Positions 16,394 through 26,659 of a stretch of 37,632 nt of DNA are shown here, piece after piece. Both the position numbers and the translations under genes were made by a program. The notes below the pieces were generated by a model. That model was not told the DNA's origin. It saw only the letters and a program-made list of their open reading frames with translations, and searched no databases. The stretch covers positions 469,480-507,111 of the forward strand of contig NZ_HE978515.1 of the NCBI RefSeq assembly GCF_000311725.1, in the 5' to 3' direction. This DNA comes from Robertmurraya massiliosenegalensis JC6. GTDB lineage: Bacteria > Bacillota > Bacilli > Bacillales > Cytobacillaceae. Numbering within the stretch: position 1 is the first letter of the stretch; every line of letters starts with the position of its first letter.

Positions 16394-16873
16394 TCATAGG
16401 TTTTGTATATCTTTTAACCATTCACCTGTCTTAAAATCAATGTAATAATAATTGATTAATTCATCATTTGAACGGTAATAGATTTCCCAAAGCGGAATTT
16501 GATTCTCGATCCCAAGTTTCACTGACATCACTTCATCCGGTTGCTTAATTTGATACAATTTATCAAGTGCATCTTGTTTACTAATACCATCTTTTTCATT
16601 TCTTACGACAATTTTACGATTATTATCTTCTTCTGGTATCCAAGCCACTAGTCGTTTTCCTGCTTGATCGGTCCCTTTTACGACGTAATAGCTATTTGTC
16701 CCGTTGTATAAAGTAAAATCTGTGATGTTGACAATATCCGTTTCTGCTTTGGCGATTTCTTCTGCCTTTGCTTCAGCACTTTGCAATGGCTTAAGTGCAT
16801 TCAAATAGATGTTAACGGCGATTCCAATCAAGACCATGATAAAAATACTTGATATCCAAATCCATTTTTTCAT
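16394..16873 (-). CDS. ypmB: YpmB, membrane-anchored PepSY-like protein
   Basis: The product is 159 residues. MKKWIWISSIFIMVLIGIAVNIYLN is a single N-terminal membrane anchor with the rest outside. The outer part resembles two PepSY-type units: ALKPLQSAEAKAEEIAKAE...FTLYNGTNSYYVVKG, then GISKQDALDKLYQIKQPDEVMSVKLGIENQIPLWEIYY and YYYIDFKTGEWLKDI. AGAGGG precedes the ATG. Its place between ypmA and aspB matches B. subtilis ypmB, whose function is not established. PepSY-type domains often modulate proteases or wall enzymes; applying that here is inference. Confidence 0.9.
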   Translation of the reverse strand: MKKWIWISSIFIMVLIGIAVNIYLNALKPLQSAEAKAEEIAKAETDIVNITDFTLYNGTNSYYVVKGTDQAGKRLVAWIPEEDNNRKIVVRNEKDGISKQDALDKLYQIKQPDEVMSVKLGIENQIPLWEIYYRSNDELINYYYIDFKTGEWLKDIQNL

Positions 16874-16887
16874 TTTAATACCCTCTT

Positions 16888-17058
16888 TTATGTACGGTAA
16901 ATAGTAAATACAGCTTTATTTTGATCTTCTTGATCCAAAGATAACCCGAACATTAAGTCTCGCTCTTTTAATGTTCGATTTAGGGAGTCGACAATTTTGT
17001 ATAAATCAGGACTATTTTCAATTTTTATCGTGGATAATACTTCAATCTTACTTTCCAT
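16888..17058 (-). CDS. ypmA: YpmA, small conserved protein
   Basis: A 56-residue protein starting MESKIEVLSTIKIENSPDLY, then IVDSLNRTLKERDLMFGLSL, and ending KAVFTIYRT. It matches the small YpmA protein that lies between dinG and ypmB in B. subtilis. Two ATG codons are adjacent (17061 and 17058); the second has 8-base spacing from GAGGAG and agrees with the known N-terminus. The stop is 14 bp before ypmB. The function is unknown, and its conserved place in the ypmA-ypmB-aspB unit is the main clue. Confidence 0.9.
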   Translation of the reverse strand: MESKIEVLSTIKIENSPDLYKIVDSLNRTLKERDLMFGLSLDQEDQNKAVFTIYRT

Positions 17059-17175
17059 CATGATTTCTCCTCACTTACACATAATTTGTTAATCATAGAT
17101 GCCTTTTTTAAGGTTACAATAAGTTTAAGTAACCATCAGTTCTTAATACCTCTTAAGATGATTTTCACTAAAAAT

Positions 17176-17184
17176 ATTATAACA
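17176..17184 (-). promoter_or_regulatory. Extended -10 promoter of ypmA-ypmB-aspB
   Basis: The minus strand reads TGTTATAAT, an extended -10 (TG, one base, TATAAT at 17181-17176). No good -35 is seen, as expected for this class. It lies about 115 bp before ypmA. Confidence 0.55.
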
Positions 17185-17250
17185 GTTTAGACGAAAAAGG
17201 ATTACCCATTTCACAAAAATAAAATAACTTTTAGTCCACACACACACTTT

Positions 17251-17278
17251 TACCGCGCTGCAGATGCGCGGTATTTTT
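17251..17278. terminator. GC-rich hairpin between dinG and ypmA
   Basis: TACCGCGC (17251-17258) pairs with GCGCGGTA (17266-17273). The T-run (17274-17278) lies on the plus-strand side, while the minus strand, on which dinG is read, has only an A-run before the stem. It probably ends dinG transcripts inefficiently or blocks antisense reading. Confidence 0.5.
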
Positions 17279-17294
17279 CATTCGTAGATAATGG

Positions 17295-20099
17295 TCACAA
17301 AAAGGTCTCAATTAAGTCTAAAGTTTCGTTGATATTTAATTTTTTCACTGGAACATTTGGGATCGATTGCAAAAATGCCTTCCCATAAGAAGTCGTATAA
17401 ATACGTTTATCAAAAATAACGACAAAGCCTCGGTCCTCACTTGTGCGAATTAAACGTCCAAACCCTTGCTTAAAACGGATAATCGCTTCTGGGAGTGAAT
17501 GCTCTGAAAAAGGATTGCCACCCTTTTGTTTGATCAGATTGCATTTTGCTTCTGTCAAAGGCTCATTCGGTGGTGAAAATGGCAATCTAACCATAATCAG
17601 ACAAGACAAATGCTCACCAGGGATATCAATCCCTTCCCAAAAACTGCTCGTTCCGAGAAGAATCGCTTTATCAAAGCGTTGAAAATTTCGGGTCAGCCTT
17701 GTTCTACTTCCTGCAGTTATCCCCTGACCCATAATAACAAAGTCCTCTAGAAGGCCGCTCTCCTTCATGAGATTATACGTTCTTCTTAACATGTCATAAG
17801 CCGTAAAAAGGATCAACATTCTTCCTTTTGTTGCTTCTGCAATCGAAATAATATGCTCTGAGATTGCCGCCACATATTCATCAATCGAGACGTTATTAAT
17901 TTCCGGTAAGTCATTTGGAATTACTAATTGAACCTGCTTTTCATACGAAAATGGGGATGCAATCTGTTCTACAAAACAGTCTTGCTGCTCCAAACCGAGT
18001 TCTCGTAGCATGTACTGGAACGAACCTTTTACAGATAAAGTCGCTGAGGTAACAACCGCACTCTTTTTACGTTGAAAAAATTCATTCCGTAACTGTTCAC
18101 CAATTGTGATCGGTTGCGCATACATGGTCGTGGCATTTTGAGCAGCTCTTACATCCACTTCGACCCATGACACAAACTCTTCTGAAGGAAATAAAATAAG
18201 CTGTTTAATCGTATCACATACGGTATCTAATTCCTTCTGAAAAGAAGACACTTCTTGTAAAACCAGTGTTTGTGGATTTGTTAGTGTCATATGCTCATCT
18301 GTCAGAGCATTAACATATTTTTTTATACTTGAACTAAACTCTTTTAAGCTAAAATAAAAACGTTCTCCGATCGCATGAACGGAAGACCAATCTTGAGAAT
18401 GCTCTTCTTTTTGGAGACGATACGTTACTCTATTGGTTGTCGCACTTTTGTTTTGCCGTTTTCTTGCTAATAGGGCTAGGGTTCTAAAAAACTCATCCAT
18501 CTCATGATTCAGGTCAGTAAATAGTTGATTGATTTCAAAAGAGTGGGGGATGTCTCCACTCACTTCAGAGCCTTTTTCCTTTAAAATTTGCTCTAGTTCA
18601 TACTGATATTGCCTTTGCTCATATTGACCAAATTGACTTAATAAAAGTCGCATATGTAAATAATCTAATGTCTGTCCAAAGTATTTTCCTGCGGCTTTTT
18701 CAAAATGATGACCTTCATCTAACACACAGTATTGATAATGAGGCAAAATCGCCTTATCAGAAACCAGATCAGATAATAAGAATGAATGGTTTGTGATGAT
18801 AAAATTGGCTGTTTGAGACGCTTTACGCGCTCGTAAATAATAGTCATATTTCAACCATGATTTCCCATGAAAATACGCACTTTCATCGTTTTTGATTTTG
18901 CTCCAGTAAAGCATGCCCCCACTTGATAAATTAAGCTCATCCCGATCACCTGTCTCAGTTTCCAAAAGCCAGATCAAGATTTGCATTTTCGTCAAGCTGA
19001 CATCGTAATTATCGTCTTCTTCCTTTAACGATTGTTCAAATTTAGCCAAGCTTATGTAATGACTTCTACCTTTTAATAGTACAGCTTTAATCTCAAAAGG
19101 AAGCATTTTCTGTAATAAAGGGAGATCTTTCTTTAGAAGTTGCTCTTGAAGCTGAGTTGTATACGTACTTATGACAATCGTTTCCTTCCGATCGTTCGCA
19201 AAGATAGCCGCTGGTAATAGATAAGCCATTGACTTTCCGACACCTGTCCCTGCTTCAATGAGGGCATGTTTTTCATTTGTGAAAGCTGAAAAAATTGTAT
19301 CCATCATTTGAAATTGCCCTATTCGCTTTTCATAACCCTTGAACGCTTCCAGAAAAAGTCTCTCCTTTTCCTCCTCACGTTCCGGATAGGACATCGAATA
19401 ACTATCGGTTAAGTCTTCAATCTCTTCTAACTTTTTCATCATGATCCCACGATGCAATTGTAATGAATAAGGTACTTCTTCTATTCGGCTTTCCTTTTCC
19501 ACTAATAAATCATCAAGGAGCAGTGCCACATCACTCTTTAACCCACCTGATAACCTCCAAAGTTGCTGTAGAGTCACGTTCGGAAGAGTAGAGAGGCGGT
19601 CCAATAAAATCATTAATAACTCTGCCGTTACATAGGCATCACTATCTGCTTGATGAGGGCGTTCGTGATTCAAACCTTCTCTTAGGGCAAGCTCATTCAA
19701 TTTATAGCTATCCGACGTTGGAAACAAAAATCTCGCCATTTCCACTGTATCCAAGACAGGTCCTAAAAAACCTTCATAACCTGCCTCAATTAGTTCTTCT
19801 TGAAGAAAGGATAAATCAAATAAAACATTATGGGCAACAAAATAAGCGTCCTCAAGCAGTGTTAACACTTTCGGAGCAATTTTGGAAAAATCAGGTGCAT
19901 CTCGAACCATTTCATCGGTTAATCCTGTTAGTTCTTCTATAAAAAGAGGAATTTCTCTTCCCGGATTAACGAGGGAAGAAAATTGCTCCGTAATTTGACC
20001 GTTTTCAACAACAACGGCAGCAAATTGGATGATTTTATCCCCTTTTTTCGGAGCATTTCCTGTTGTTTCTAGATCGACTACTACAAACTTGTTACTCAA
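17295..20099 (-). CDS. dinG: DinG-family helicase with N-terminal DnaQ-like exonuclease
   Basis: This 934-residue protein combines a 3'-5' exonuclease with an XPD/DinG-type superfamily 2 helicase. The exonuclease (about 1-170) has VVDLETTG, HNVLFDLSFL and HQADSDAYVTAELL. The helicase has Walker A EAGTGVGKSMAYL (about 282-294), the DEGH box in VLDEGHHFEKAAG (about 458) and motif VI GFGRLIRT (about 881). The start is TTG 20099, with AGAGGTG about 8 bases upstream. The four iron-sulphur cysteines of E. coli DinG are not evident, as is usual for the Bacillus/Staphylococcus form, where the protein acts mainly as a nuclease. It lies alone between panD and ypmA, as in B. subtilis. Confidence 0.95.
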   Translation of the reverse strand: MSNKFVVVDLETTGNAPKKGDKIIQFAAVVVENGQITEQFSSLVNPGREIPLFIEELTGLTDEMVRDAPDFSKIAPKVLTLLEDAYFVAHNVLFDLSFLQEELIEAGYEGFLGPVLDTVEMARFLFPTSDSYKLNELALREGLNHERPHQADSDAYVTAELLMILLDRLSTLPNVTLQQLWRLSGGLKSDVALLLDDLLVEKESRIEEVPYSLQLHRGIMMKKLEEIEDLTDSYSMSYPEREEEKERLFLEAFKGYEKRIGQFQMMDTIFSAFTNEKHALIEAGTGVGKSMAYLLPAAIFANDRKETIVISTYTTQLQEQLLKKDLPLLQKMLPFEIKAVLLKGRSHYISLAKFEQSLKEEDDNYDVSLTKMQILIWLLETETGDRDELNLSSGGMLYWSKIKNDESAYFHGKSWLKYDYYLRARKASQTANFIITNHSFLLSDLVSDKAILPHYQYCVLDEGHHFEKAAGKYFGQTLDYLHMRLLLSQFGQYEQRQYQYELEQILKEKGSEVSGDIPHSFEINQLFTDLNHEMDEFFRTLALLARKRQNKSATTNRVTYRLQKEEHSQDWSSVHAIGERFYFSLKEFSSSIKKYVNALTDEHMTLTNPQTLVLQEVSSFQKELDTVCDTIKQLILFPSEEFVSWVEVDVRAAQNATTMYAQPITIGEQLRNEFFQRKKSAVVTSATLSVKGSFQYMLRELGLEQQDCFVEQIASPFSYEKQVQLVIPNDLPEINNVSIDEYVAAISEHIISIAEATKGRMLILFTAYDMLRRTYNLMKESGLLEDFVIMGQGITAGSRTRLTRNFQRFDKAILLGTSSFWEGIDIPGEHLSCLIMVRLPFSPPNEPLTEAKCNLIKQKGGNPFSEHSLPEAIIRFKQGFGRLIRTSEDRGFVVIFDKRIYTTSYGKAFLQSIPNVPVKKLNINETLDLIETFL

Positions 20100-20237
20100 T
20101 TCTATACACCTCTATCCTTCAAAAGCTGCTGAATTTACATTTTGAAGGAGTACTTTTTAATATAATTGCCGTTTCATCATCATAAACTGCATCTGTGCTT
20201 CCACTTTATCATAAACAGATATCAACAGGAAAGCGAA

Positions 20238-20283
20238 TAAAAACCTTTGCCAATTACATAATGAAAAACGTAACTAGCAAAGG
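20238..20283 (-). terminator. Terminator of the panBCD operon
   Basis: A 14-bp stem with two wobble pairs joins 20244-20257 and 20270-20283 (CCTTTGC with GCAAAGG at the base). On the minus strand it is followed by TTTTTATT. It begins 11 bp after the panD stop. Confidence 0.88.
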
Positions 20284-20293
20284 CTTGTTTTAG

Positions 20294-20677
20294 TTAAAGG
20301 ATGGTCTTTTCTGGTTCTGCATGAAGTAATTCAACAATTTCATTATTTTCATTCATAATCGCCACTTTTGGTTGATGTGTAGATAACGTATCTTCTGCCA
20401 CTAGCGCATAAGAGATAATAATGACCACATCTCCTTCTTGCACAAGCCGAGCGGCGGCGCCGTTAATACAAATCACACGACTTCCCCTTTTTCCAGGTAT
20501 AATATAAGTTTCAAAACGTGCGCCATTATGATTATTAACGATTTGCACTTTCTCATTCGGTACCATTCCAACAGCTTCTAAGATTTCTTCATCAATCGTA
20601 ATGCTTCCCACATAATTTAAATTTGCTTCTGTTACCCGTGCGCGGTGAATTTTTCCATTCATCATCGTACGAAACAC
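20294..20677 (-). CDS. panD: Aspartate 1-decarboxylase
   Basis: PanD makes beta-alanine from aspartate for pantothenate synthesis. I chose GTG 20677 (read [20 protein letters not shown]), with GGGGGA about 6 bases upstream, giving 127 residues as in B. subtilis; the ATG at 20695 would overlap that ribosome site. The precursor self-cleaves at G24-S25 in YVGSIT, and Ser25 becomes the pyruvoyl cofactor. [16 protein letters not shown] and [22 protein letters not shown] are further family stretches. The product would act as a tetramer in the cytoplasm. It is the last gene of panBCD, 30 bp after panC. Confidence 0.96.
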   Translation of the reverse strand: MFRTMMNGKIHRARVTEANLNYVGSITIDEEILEAVGMVPNEKVQIVNNHNGARFETYIIPGKRGSRVICINGAAARLVQEGDVVIIISYALVAEDTLSTHQPKVAIMNENNEIVELLHAEPEKTIL

Positions 20678-20707
20678 GATGTATCCCCCATTCATGGTTG
20701 AAATTTT

Positions 20708-21556
20708 TTAAGATTCAATTGTTAAGACGATATTGTCAATTAAACGTACTTTTGTAAATTGGACAGCAACAGCAATAATGATCTTCCCCTGCACTTTTTC
20801 AATCCTTTGTAATTCAGGAAAAGAGTAGATTTCAATATAATCGATCGTTCCGCTCGTCTTCGTTTCAATGTTATCTCTAACCCTTGAAACAATTTTCTCA
20901 ATGTTTTTCTCTCCATCTTCAATGATCTCCTTTGCCTCTGACAACGATTGATAAATGGCAGGTGCTTGATCTCGTTCCATTGGCGATAGATTTACATTTC
21001 GAGAACTTTTCGCTAATCCGTCCGCTTCTCGAACAGTCGCAACTGGTATGAGTTCGATTGGAAAATTAAAATCGGAAATTAACCCTTCCACAACCGCTAC
21101 TTGCTGGGCATCCTTCATCCCTAAATACACTCGATCAGGCAAGATTATGTGAAATAATTTCGTCAATACGGTAGCAACACCATCAAAATGTCCTGGACGT
21201 GAATCGCCACATAACACATCGGTCCTCGCTTGCACCAGTACTTTTACAGATAGAGGGTTAGGGTACATTTCTTCAACCGAAGGATAAAAAACAATGTCAA
21301 CATCTTCTGTTAGACATATATTTTTATCCCTTTCAAAATCTCTTGGATACGCATCAAAATCCTCATTCGGACCAAATTGAATCGGATTCACAAATATACT
21401 CACGATTGTGATGTCGTTTGACCTACGAGCCGTTCTAATAAGTTGCAAATGCCCTTCATGTAGATAGCCCATCGTCGGCACAAAGGCGATTGAATTATTT
21501 TTCTTCAACTCTTTAACAAGTGCTTGCATTTCGTGTATTTGTGTAATAATCTTCAT
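20708..21556 (-). CDS. panC: Pantothenate synthetase
   Basis: PanC joins pantoate and beta-alanine with ATP to give pantothenate. The 282-residue protein has the HxGH nucleotide motif in [16 protein letters not shown] (about 26-41), [22 protein letters not shown], and the KMSKS-like loop in [28 protein letters not shown] and [11 protein letters not shown] are also typical. The ATG overlaps the panB stop as ATGA, so the two are translationally coupled. The length is normal for the family. Confidence 0.97.
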   Translation of the reverse strand: MKIITQIHEMQALVKELKKNNSIAFVPTMGYLHEGHLQLIRTARRSNDITIVSIFVNPIQFGPNEDFDAYPRDFERDKNICLTEDVDIVFYPSVEEMYPNPLSVKVLVQARTDVLCGDSRPGHFDGVATVLTKLFHIILPDRVYLGMKDAQQVAVVEGLISDFNFPIELIPVATVREADGLAKSSRNVNLSPMERDQAPAIYQSLSEAKEIIEDGEKNIEKIVSRVRDNIETKTSGTIDYIEIYSFPELQRIEKVQGKIIIAVAVQFTKVRLIDNIVLTIES

Positions 21557-22389
21557 GCTTTTCCCCCGTAAAGCCCCATCAACTCTTCCTCTTTCATCGT
21601 AAAGCTATAGGAATCAGATGGAAAGCTTTGCTGTTTTACTTCGGAAAGGTATGCGTCAATTCCTTTTCGGATCTCCACATTCATATTCGCATAGCTTTTA
21701 GCGAATTTAGGGAGCCTCTCCACTCCGTACATTAACAAATCATGATAAACCAATACTTGACCATCCGTATTTACTCCAGCACCAATTCCTATTGTGGGGA
21801 TCGATAAAATTTGTGCGATTTCTTTTGCCAATTGCTTCGGAACGCATTCAAGAACAAGCATGAACGCCCCTGCTTCTTCACATTTTTTCGCATCCTCAAT
21901 CAGCTTCCTAGCCGCAGCCGCGTTCTTTCCTTGCACCTTATAACCGCCTAGGACGGCTACAGACTGAGGGGTTAAACCAAGATGAGCACAGACAGGAATT
22001 CCTGCTCTTGTTAGCGCTTTTATATGGGATATGACATCTTCTGCCCCTTCTACTTTCACTGCATTTGCACCCGTTTCTTGAATGAGCTTCGTCGCATTTA
22101 AAAGGGTATCTCTAATCGACAAGTGGTAGCTCATAAACGGCATGTCAATAATCATGCTTGTATCCTTTGCTCCCCTTCTTACCGCTTTCCCATGGTGAAT
22201 CATATCCTCCATCGTGACGGAAACTGTTGAATCATAACCTAATACAACCATTCCAAGAGAGTCACCCACAAGAATCACGTCCACTCCAGCTTGTTCCGCT
22301 AATTTAGCTGAGGGAGAATCATAGGCAGTCAACATGACGATCTTTTCTTTTTCATTCTTCATTTTTTGAAAATCGGTCGTACTTCTCAT
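21553..22389 (-). CDS. panB: 3-methyl-2-oxobutanoate hydroxymethyltransferase
   Basis: PanB transfers a hydroxymethyl group from methylene-tetrahydrofolate to ketoisovalerate, the first step to pantoate. The 278-residue TIM-barrel enzyme has [19 protein letters not shown], the Mg-binding Asp region [48 protein letters not shown], and the catalytic Glu in LVLECVP. AAGGAGG stands before the ATG. It heads panBCD. A hairpin with a T-run lies in its leader (22425-22460), which may be the birA terminator or an attenuator. Confidence 0.97.
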   Translation of the reverse strand: MRSTTDFQKMKNEKEKIVMLTAYDSPSAKLAEQAGVDVILVGDSLGMVVLGYDSTVSVTMEDMIHHGKAVRRGAKDTSMIIDMPFMSYHLSIRDTLLNATKLIQETGANAVKVEGAEDVISHIKALTRAGIPVCAHLGLTPQSVAVLGGYKVQGKNAAAARKLIEDAKKCEEAGAFMLVLECVPKQLAKEIAQILSIPTIGIGAGVNTDGQVLVYHDLLMYGVERLPKFAKSYANMNVEIRKGIDAYLSEVKQQSFPSDSYSFTMKEEELMGLYGGKA

Positions 22390-22424
22390 CTTTTTTCCTC
22401 CTTTTCAAGTCGGAAGAGGAGATA

Positions 22425-22460
22425 AACAAAAAAGGCATCCTTAAAAATGCAGAAGGATCC
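22425..22460 (-). terminator. Terminator or attenuator between birA and panB
   Basis: On the minus strand GG-ATCCTT pairs with AAGGAT-CC (one bulged base) around a 10-base loop, followed by T6 ending near 22425. It lies about 180 bp after birA and 36 bp before panB, so it could end birA transcripts or control panBCD readthrough. Confidence 0.7.
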
Positions 22461-22639
22461 CTTGGTATCGTTATAATTGTTTCATCCCTCTGTCCCTGTC
22501 CACTTGGATCTAGGCAGAACATTATTCATTTTAAAAAGATTTCAAACAAGGTGCAGTTCAAAATGATACTGCCCGCAAAGAAATTATATCAAATTTCATG
22601 AAATTTACTACTAAAATAAACGAAAGAGCTAGAATAAAA

Positions 22640-23620
22640 TTATTCTAGCTCAATGTCAGCGGAATAGATATGATGGATGACACCTTTTTCGTCTTCTATT
22701 TGCAGGACTCCATCATCCGTTATCCCAAGTGCTTTACCTGTTATATTCCCGGTTAAAGTTCGAGCTGTGATGTTTTTACCGATGCTAATTGCATAGCTTT
22801 CCCACAAAAGCTTAATCGGTTTGAAGCCTTTTTCTAAATAGATTAGATACAGCTTTTCTAGCTTTAAAAATATCTCCTGAATCAAACTCGCACGATTGAT
22901 CGCTTCCCTTTTTTCAACAGAAAGTGAAGTGGCAATTGACTGCAACTCTTCTGGAAAATCAGCCTTTGTTTGATTAACATTGATCCCAATACCGATAATA
23001 ACTGAATGGATTCGATCTGCTTCTGCCTGCAATTCTGTTAAAATTCCAGTCACTTTCTTTCCGTGCAGCAAAATATCATTTGGCCATTTAATATGAGGTT
23101 CAAGTCCCGTATTTTCTACAATCGCTTGCACGACTGCGACTGCTGTCAACAACGTCAATTGAGGTGCCATCGGAAGGGGAATATTCGGCCTTAAGATAAC
23201 ACTCATCCAAATACCTGTAGATTTTGGAGAATGCCACGGTCTATCCATTCTCCCTTTGCCACCTATTTGTTCATCGGCAATGACGACCGTTCCCTCTTTC
23301 ACATTTTCCATACTAAGACGATGTGCCACTTTTTGCGTCGAATCAACTGATTCTTTATAATGAATTTGCTGACCGATAATCGCCGTTTTTAACCCTAAGC
23401 GAATTTCGTTGGCGCTCACATGATCTGGTTTTTGAATGATTCGATACCCTTTTCGTCTCACGGCTTCGAGTTCAAAGCCCTCATGGCGAAGATCTTCAAT
23501 ATGCTTCCAAACAGCTGTCCGTGAGCATCCCATTAAATCTGCCAAATACTGTCCAGAGAGAAACTCACCTTCATGTTCAGTAAATGCATCAAGTAATTTT
23601 TTTCTTAAGGTTGACTGCAT
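22640..23620 (-). CDS. birA: Bifunctional biotin-protein ligase/biotin repressor
   Basis: BirA attaches biotin to carboxylase carrier proteins and, with biotinyl-AMP, represses biotin genes. The 326-residue protein starts with a winged-helix DNA-binding domain (about 1-65: GEFLSGQYLADLMGCSRTAVWKH). The ligase core has the biotinyl-AMP loop GGKGRMDRPWHSP (a GRGRRGR-type motif), IKWPNDILLHGKKVTGILTEL with the catalytic Lys, and GIGINVNQ. A C-terminal SH3-like domain ends the protein. The start lies inside the last codons of cca (16-bp overlap), with AAGGAG upstream. The HTH domain marks it as the regulatory class II type. Confidence 0.96.
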   Translation of the reverse strand: MQSTLRKKLLDAFTEHEGEFLSGQYLADLMGCSRTAVWKHIEDLRHEGFELEAVRRKGYRIIQKPDHVSANEIRLGLKTAIIGQQIHYKESVDSTQKVAHRLSMENVKEGTVVIADEQIGGKGRMDRPWHSPKSTGIWMSVILRPNIPLPMAPQLTLLTAVAVVQAIVENTGLEPHIKWPNDILLHGKKVTGILTELQAEADRIHSVIIGIGINVNQTKADFPEELQSIATSLSVEKREAINRASLIQEIFLKLEKLYLIYLEKGFKPIKLLWESYAISIGKNITARTLTGNITGKALGITDDGVLQIEDEKGVIHHIYSADIELE

Positions 23621-24807
23621 CTAAATAGCCACTCCTTTATCGATTCCATGTCATTGGCAATTTCCCGCTTGACGACTGCCTTTTCGATGGCCAAAAGTTT
23701 TTCTTCAATCCAGGGTCCACCCTTTATTTGATACCATTGCAGTAAATCTTGACCGGTCACCACTAATTCTGCTCTCTCTCTTATCGGCAACTGTTCCAAC
23801 ATCGCTTTTAACATCTCAATGTTTTCTTCGATCACCTTTGTTTTCAAGACGTTAAACAGTTGTTCCGTACTAATGACAAGCTCCTCGCCTGCCCGATATA
23901 AGTCCTCTCGTTCCCATCCATGCTCTAATCGTCGATATAGCCAACTTAATCCTGTCTTCACTCTGCGAATTTGTTTGACCGGAAGCTTCCAACATCTTAA
24001 AAATACCTCAACCTCTGATGGTACTAGCTTTAAATGAAAAAGAAGAAATACCCAACGTTCACTGATGGTAAAATGACTAGAAAGGTTAAACATTGAATAC
24101 TTCATTAGTTCTTTTTCCTTCCCATCAAAGCCAGGTAAATACTGATAAATTCCTGTATCTATTAAAATCTTCAGTGCTTGCTGATTATTTTCTCCTCGTA
24201 ACAGCTTTTCAAATTCCGTTGTTTTTCTCTCAACAGCGATCCTTTCTAGCCATTGTTTATGTTCGCTTAAAGCTTGATACGTTTCCAGTTCTAGAGAAAA
24301 AGACAGTTGGCTGACAAAACGTATAGCTCTCATCATTCTAAGGGCATCTTCGTGAAATCTCTCACCAGCATTCCCAACGGTTTGAATGAGCTTAGCTTGA
24401 ATCGCTATCTGACCGTTAAAAGGATCTATGATCTTCCCTTCTTTATCCATCGCAATGGCATTCATCGTAAAATCTCTGCGCTGTAAATCTTCCTCTAAAG
24501 AACGTATAAAGGTCACTTCATTTGGTCTTCTAAAATCGTCATAATCCGATTCGCTGCGAAAAGTGGTAACCTCGTATGTATCTCCCTCATAAAGAACAAC
24601 AACCGTTCCGTGAGCAATACCTACATCAATCGTTTTTGGAAATATTGCTTGTATCTCTTCTGGGGTTGCAGAAGTAGCAATATCGACATCATCAATTTGT
24701 CTGTCAAGTAAGTGATCGCGAACGGATCCCCCGACAAAGTACGCTTCATAGCCTGCATCTTCAATTTTTTTTAATATTGGTAATGCTTTTATAAAAGGGG
24801 CTTTCAT
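23605..24807 (-). CDS. cca: CCA-adding tRNA nucleotidyltransferase
   Basis: The enzyme builds or repairs the 3' CCA end of tRNAs. This 400-residue class II form has the nucleotidyltransferase head with [22 protein letters not shown] (metal-binding DVD), the template-Arg region [12 protein letters not shown], and [21 protein letters not shown] helical neck and body follow. The start overlaps the bshA stop by ATGA and the end overlaps birA, so expression is tightly coupled along the cluster. B. subtilis has the same order. The full length and intact motifs suggest activity. Confidence 0.96.
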   Translation of the reverse strand: MKAPFIKALPILKKIEDAGYEAYFVGGSVRDHLLDRQIDDVDIATSATPEEIQAIFPKTIDVGIAHGTVVVLYEGDTYEVTTFRSESDYDDFRRPNEVTFIRSLEEDLQRRDFTMNAIAMDKEGKIIDPFNGQIAIQAKLIQTVGNAGERFHEDALRMMRAIRFVSQLSFSLELETYQALSEHKQWLERIAVERKTTEFEKLLRGENNQQALKILIDTGIYQYLPGFDGKEKELMKYSMFNLSSHFTISERWVFLLFHLKLVPSEVEVFLRCWKLPVKQIRRVKTGLSWLYRRLEHGWEREDLYRAGEELVISTEQLFNVLKTKVIEENIEMLKAMLEQLPIRERAELVVTGQDLLQWYQIKGGPWIEEKLLAIEKAVVKREIANDMESIKEWLFRCSQP

Positions 24808-25949
24808 TCTTTTTCACCTTTTTGGATCGTCTCATAATATAGTTCTTCGTATTGCTCGACAATCAAATCCGCTCTAAAACGTTCCCATACTGTCGCAATC
24901 GCAGCTTGTGAAAAACGTTCATGTAAGGCTGAATCAGTCAGCAAATTCAAAGACTTTTTAGCAATATATTCAATATCCCCTAGCTCACAAACATACCCTG
25001 TTTCTCCATCCATAATCACTTCTGGTAATCCGCCAATATTGGTTCCAACACATGGCACACCACATGCCATCGCCTCCAAAGCAACGAGCCCGAAGCTTTC
25101 TTTTTCAGATAAGAGAAGCATTAAATCACTAATCGAATACAATTCCTCTAAATTATCCTGTTTCCCTAAAAAGAGAACTTTATCTTTAATTTTCAGTTGA
25201 TCGACGAGTTTTGAGACAAAAGGCATTTCTGGCCCATCACCAATGAGAAGTAATTTCGCTTCTGTCTGCTCCGCAATTTTTGCAAATACCTTTATGACAT
25301 CTGGAACACGTTTTACAGCCCGAAAATTACTAACATGGATCAAAACCTTTTCATTGACTTCTATTCCAAATTCTTCCTTCAAATAAGCAGAATCTGTTCT
25401 ACGATAGACTCGCTCATCAATAAAATTATAGACCGGTACAATTTGTTTATTTGGATTAATTAAGTCATAGGTTTGCTGGATTAATGAATTAGACACAGCT
25501 GTAACCGCATCTGACTTTTCAATTCCAAATCGAATCGCATCTGTTAATGTCAAGTCATAGCCAAGGATGGTTATATCCGTCCCATGTAGGGTCGTCACAA
25601 TTTTAATATCTCTGCCGCTCATCTGCTTCGCTAAAATGGCACAAACGGCATGAGGGATCGCATAATGAACATGAAGTATATCTAGGTTTTCCCTTTGAAT
25701 CACTTCTGCCATTTTACTTGCAAGTGCGATATCATATGGTGGGTATTGAAAAACGGAATATTGGTTAACCTCAACTTGATGATAATAGATATTGTGATAC
25801 ATCTTGTTTAAGCGAAATGGGAGACTAGACGATATGAAATGAATTTCATGTCCTTTTTCAGCCAACATTTTTCCAAGTTCTGTGGCGATCACCCCTGAAC
25901 CGCCTACCGTTGGATAGCAGGTAATTCCTATTTTTAATTTCTTCGTCAT
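24804..25949 (-). CDS. bshA: N-acetyl-alpha-D-glucosaminyl L-malate synthase (bacillithiol step 1)
   Basis: BshA joins GlcNAc from UDP-GlcNAc to L-malate, the first step to bacillithiol. The 381-residue GT4-type, GT-B fold enzyme has [30 protein letters not shown] at the start (glycine loop), [21 protein letters not shown], and the EX7E motif in [26 protein letters not shown]. It overlaps bshB1 by one base (TAATG), so both bacillithiol enzymes are co-translated. The gene order matches B. subtilis ypjH. Confidence 0.96.
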   Translation of the reverse strand: MTKKLKIGITCYPTVGGSGVIATELGKMLAEKGHEIHFISSSLPFRLNKMYHNIYYHQVEVNQYSVFQYPPYDIALASKMAEVIQRENLDILHVHYAIPHAVCAILAKQMSGRDIKIVTTLHGTDITILGYDLTLTDAIRFGIEKSDAVTAVSNSLIQQTYDLINPNKQIVPVYNFIDERVYRRTDSAYLKEEFGIEVNEKVLIHVSNFRAVKRVPDVIKVFAKIAEQTEAKLLLIGDGPEMPFVSKLVDQLKIKDKVLFLGKQDNLEELYSISDLMLLLSEKESFGLVALEAMACGVPCVGTNIGGLPEVIMDGETGYVCELGDIEYIAKKSLNLLTDSALHERFSQAAIATVWERFRADLIVEQYEELYYETIQKGEKE

Positions 25950-26659
25950 TATAGCTCTCCTAATAAATCCCTATTTAACACAATTGGCGTTTTCACTTTA
26001 AAGCCCTCTGCAAACGATACACCAACTTCTTTGCCAAATAGTTTTTCTCTTGCTTTCACTGTTTCAATATAACCATTCACTAATGGCGTATCCACGCTTT
26101 CAGCTGAAGTTTGAAATTGACTTTCATACGCATTTAAACTCGCCACTTTTTGTTCGATAAAATCAGAAATATCAATGACAAAATCTGGTTTATGAAAACC
26201 ATTAATCATATAATAGATGAGTTTTGCTGGACGGAAGGAAGGATATTCATCATCTGTATGAAATTTGCGAATGCCTGCTGAAAAAAAGGCCTCTTCTACA
26301 ATGTTTGTACAGTTTCCGTGATCAGGATGCCGATCTACGATGTAAGGGGTAAAAACCACTTTGGGACGATATTTTCTGATGATCGTAACCACTTCTTTAA
26401 TTGCTTCCTCTGTAAGATAGAGCCCACGATCTCGGTGCATTAGATTTTCTCTCACTTGAACTCCTAATATGTCCGCCGCTCTTCTCGCCTCAAGTTGTCT
26501 TCCTTCAACTGTACCATTGGACGATAATTCTGCTCGTGTTAAATCACAAATACCGATTTTTTTCCCGCTTGCTACATATTTCGCAATCGTCCCCCCCATA
26601 CCGATTTCAACATCATCAGCATGGGCGCCAAAAGCTAAAATATCTAATTGTTCAATCAT
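25949..26659 (-). CDS. bshB1: Bacillithiol biosynthesis deacetylase
   Basis: BshB1 removes the acetyl group from GlcNAc-malate, step 2 of bacillithiol synthesis. The 236-residue PIG-L/LmbE-type zinc hydrolase has the metal motif [17 protein letters not shown] (His, Asp, Asp) near residue 10 and the third ligand region in [19 protein letters not shown] (around 113). The start overlaps the mgsA stop as ATGA. The AHADD form, rather than AHPDD, is acceptable for this family. B. subtilis ypjG is the counterpart. Confidence 0.96.
   Translation of the reverse strand: MIEQLDILAFGAHADDVEIGMGGTIAKYVASGKKIGICDLTRAELSSNGTVEGRQLEARRAADILGVQVRENLMHRDRGLYLTEEAIKEVVTIIRKYRPKVVFTPYIVDRHPDHGNCTNIVEEAFFSAGIRKFHTDDEYPSFRPAKLIYYMINGFHKPDFVIDISDFIEQKVASLNAYESQFQTSAESVDTPLVNGYIETVKAREKLFGKEVGVSFAEGFKVKTPIVLNRDLLGEL

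Noticed and set aside
22390-22639. T-box or riboswitch before panB
   Set aside because: No match to T-box or a known riboswitch core; only one terminator-like hairpin is seen.
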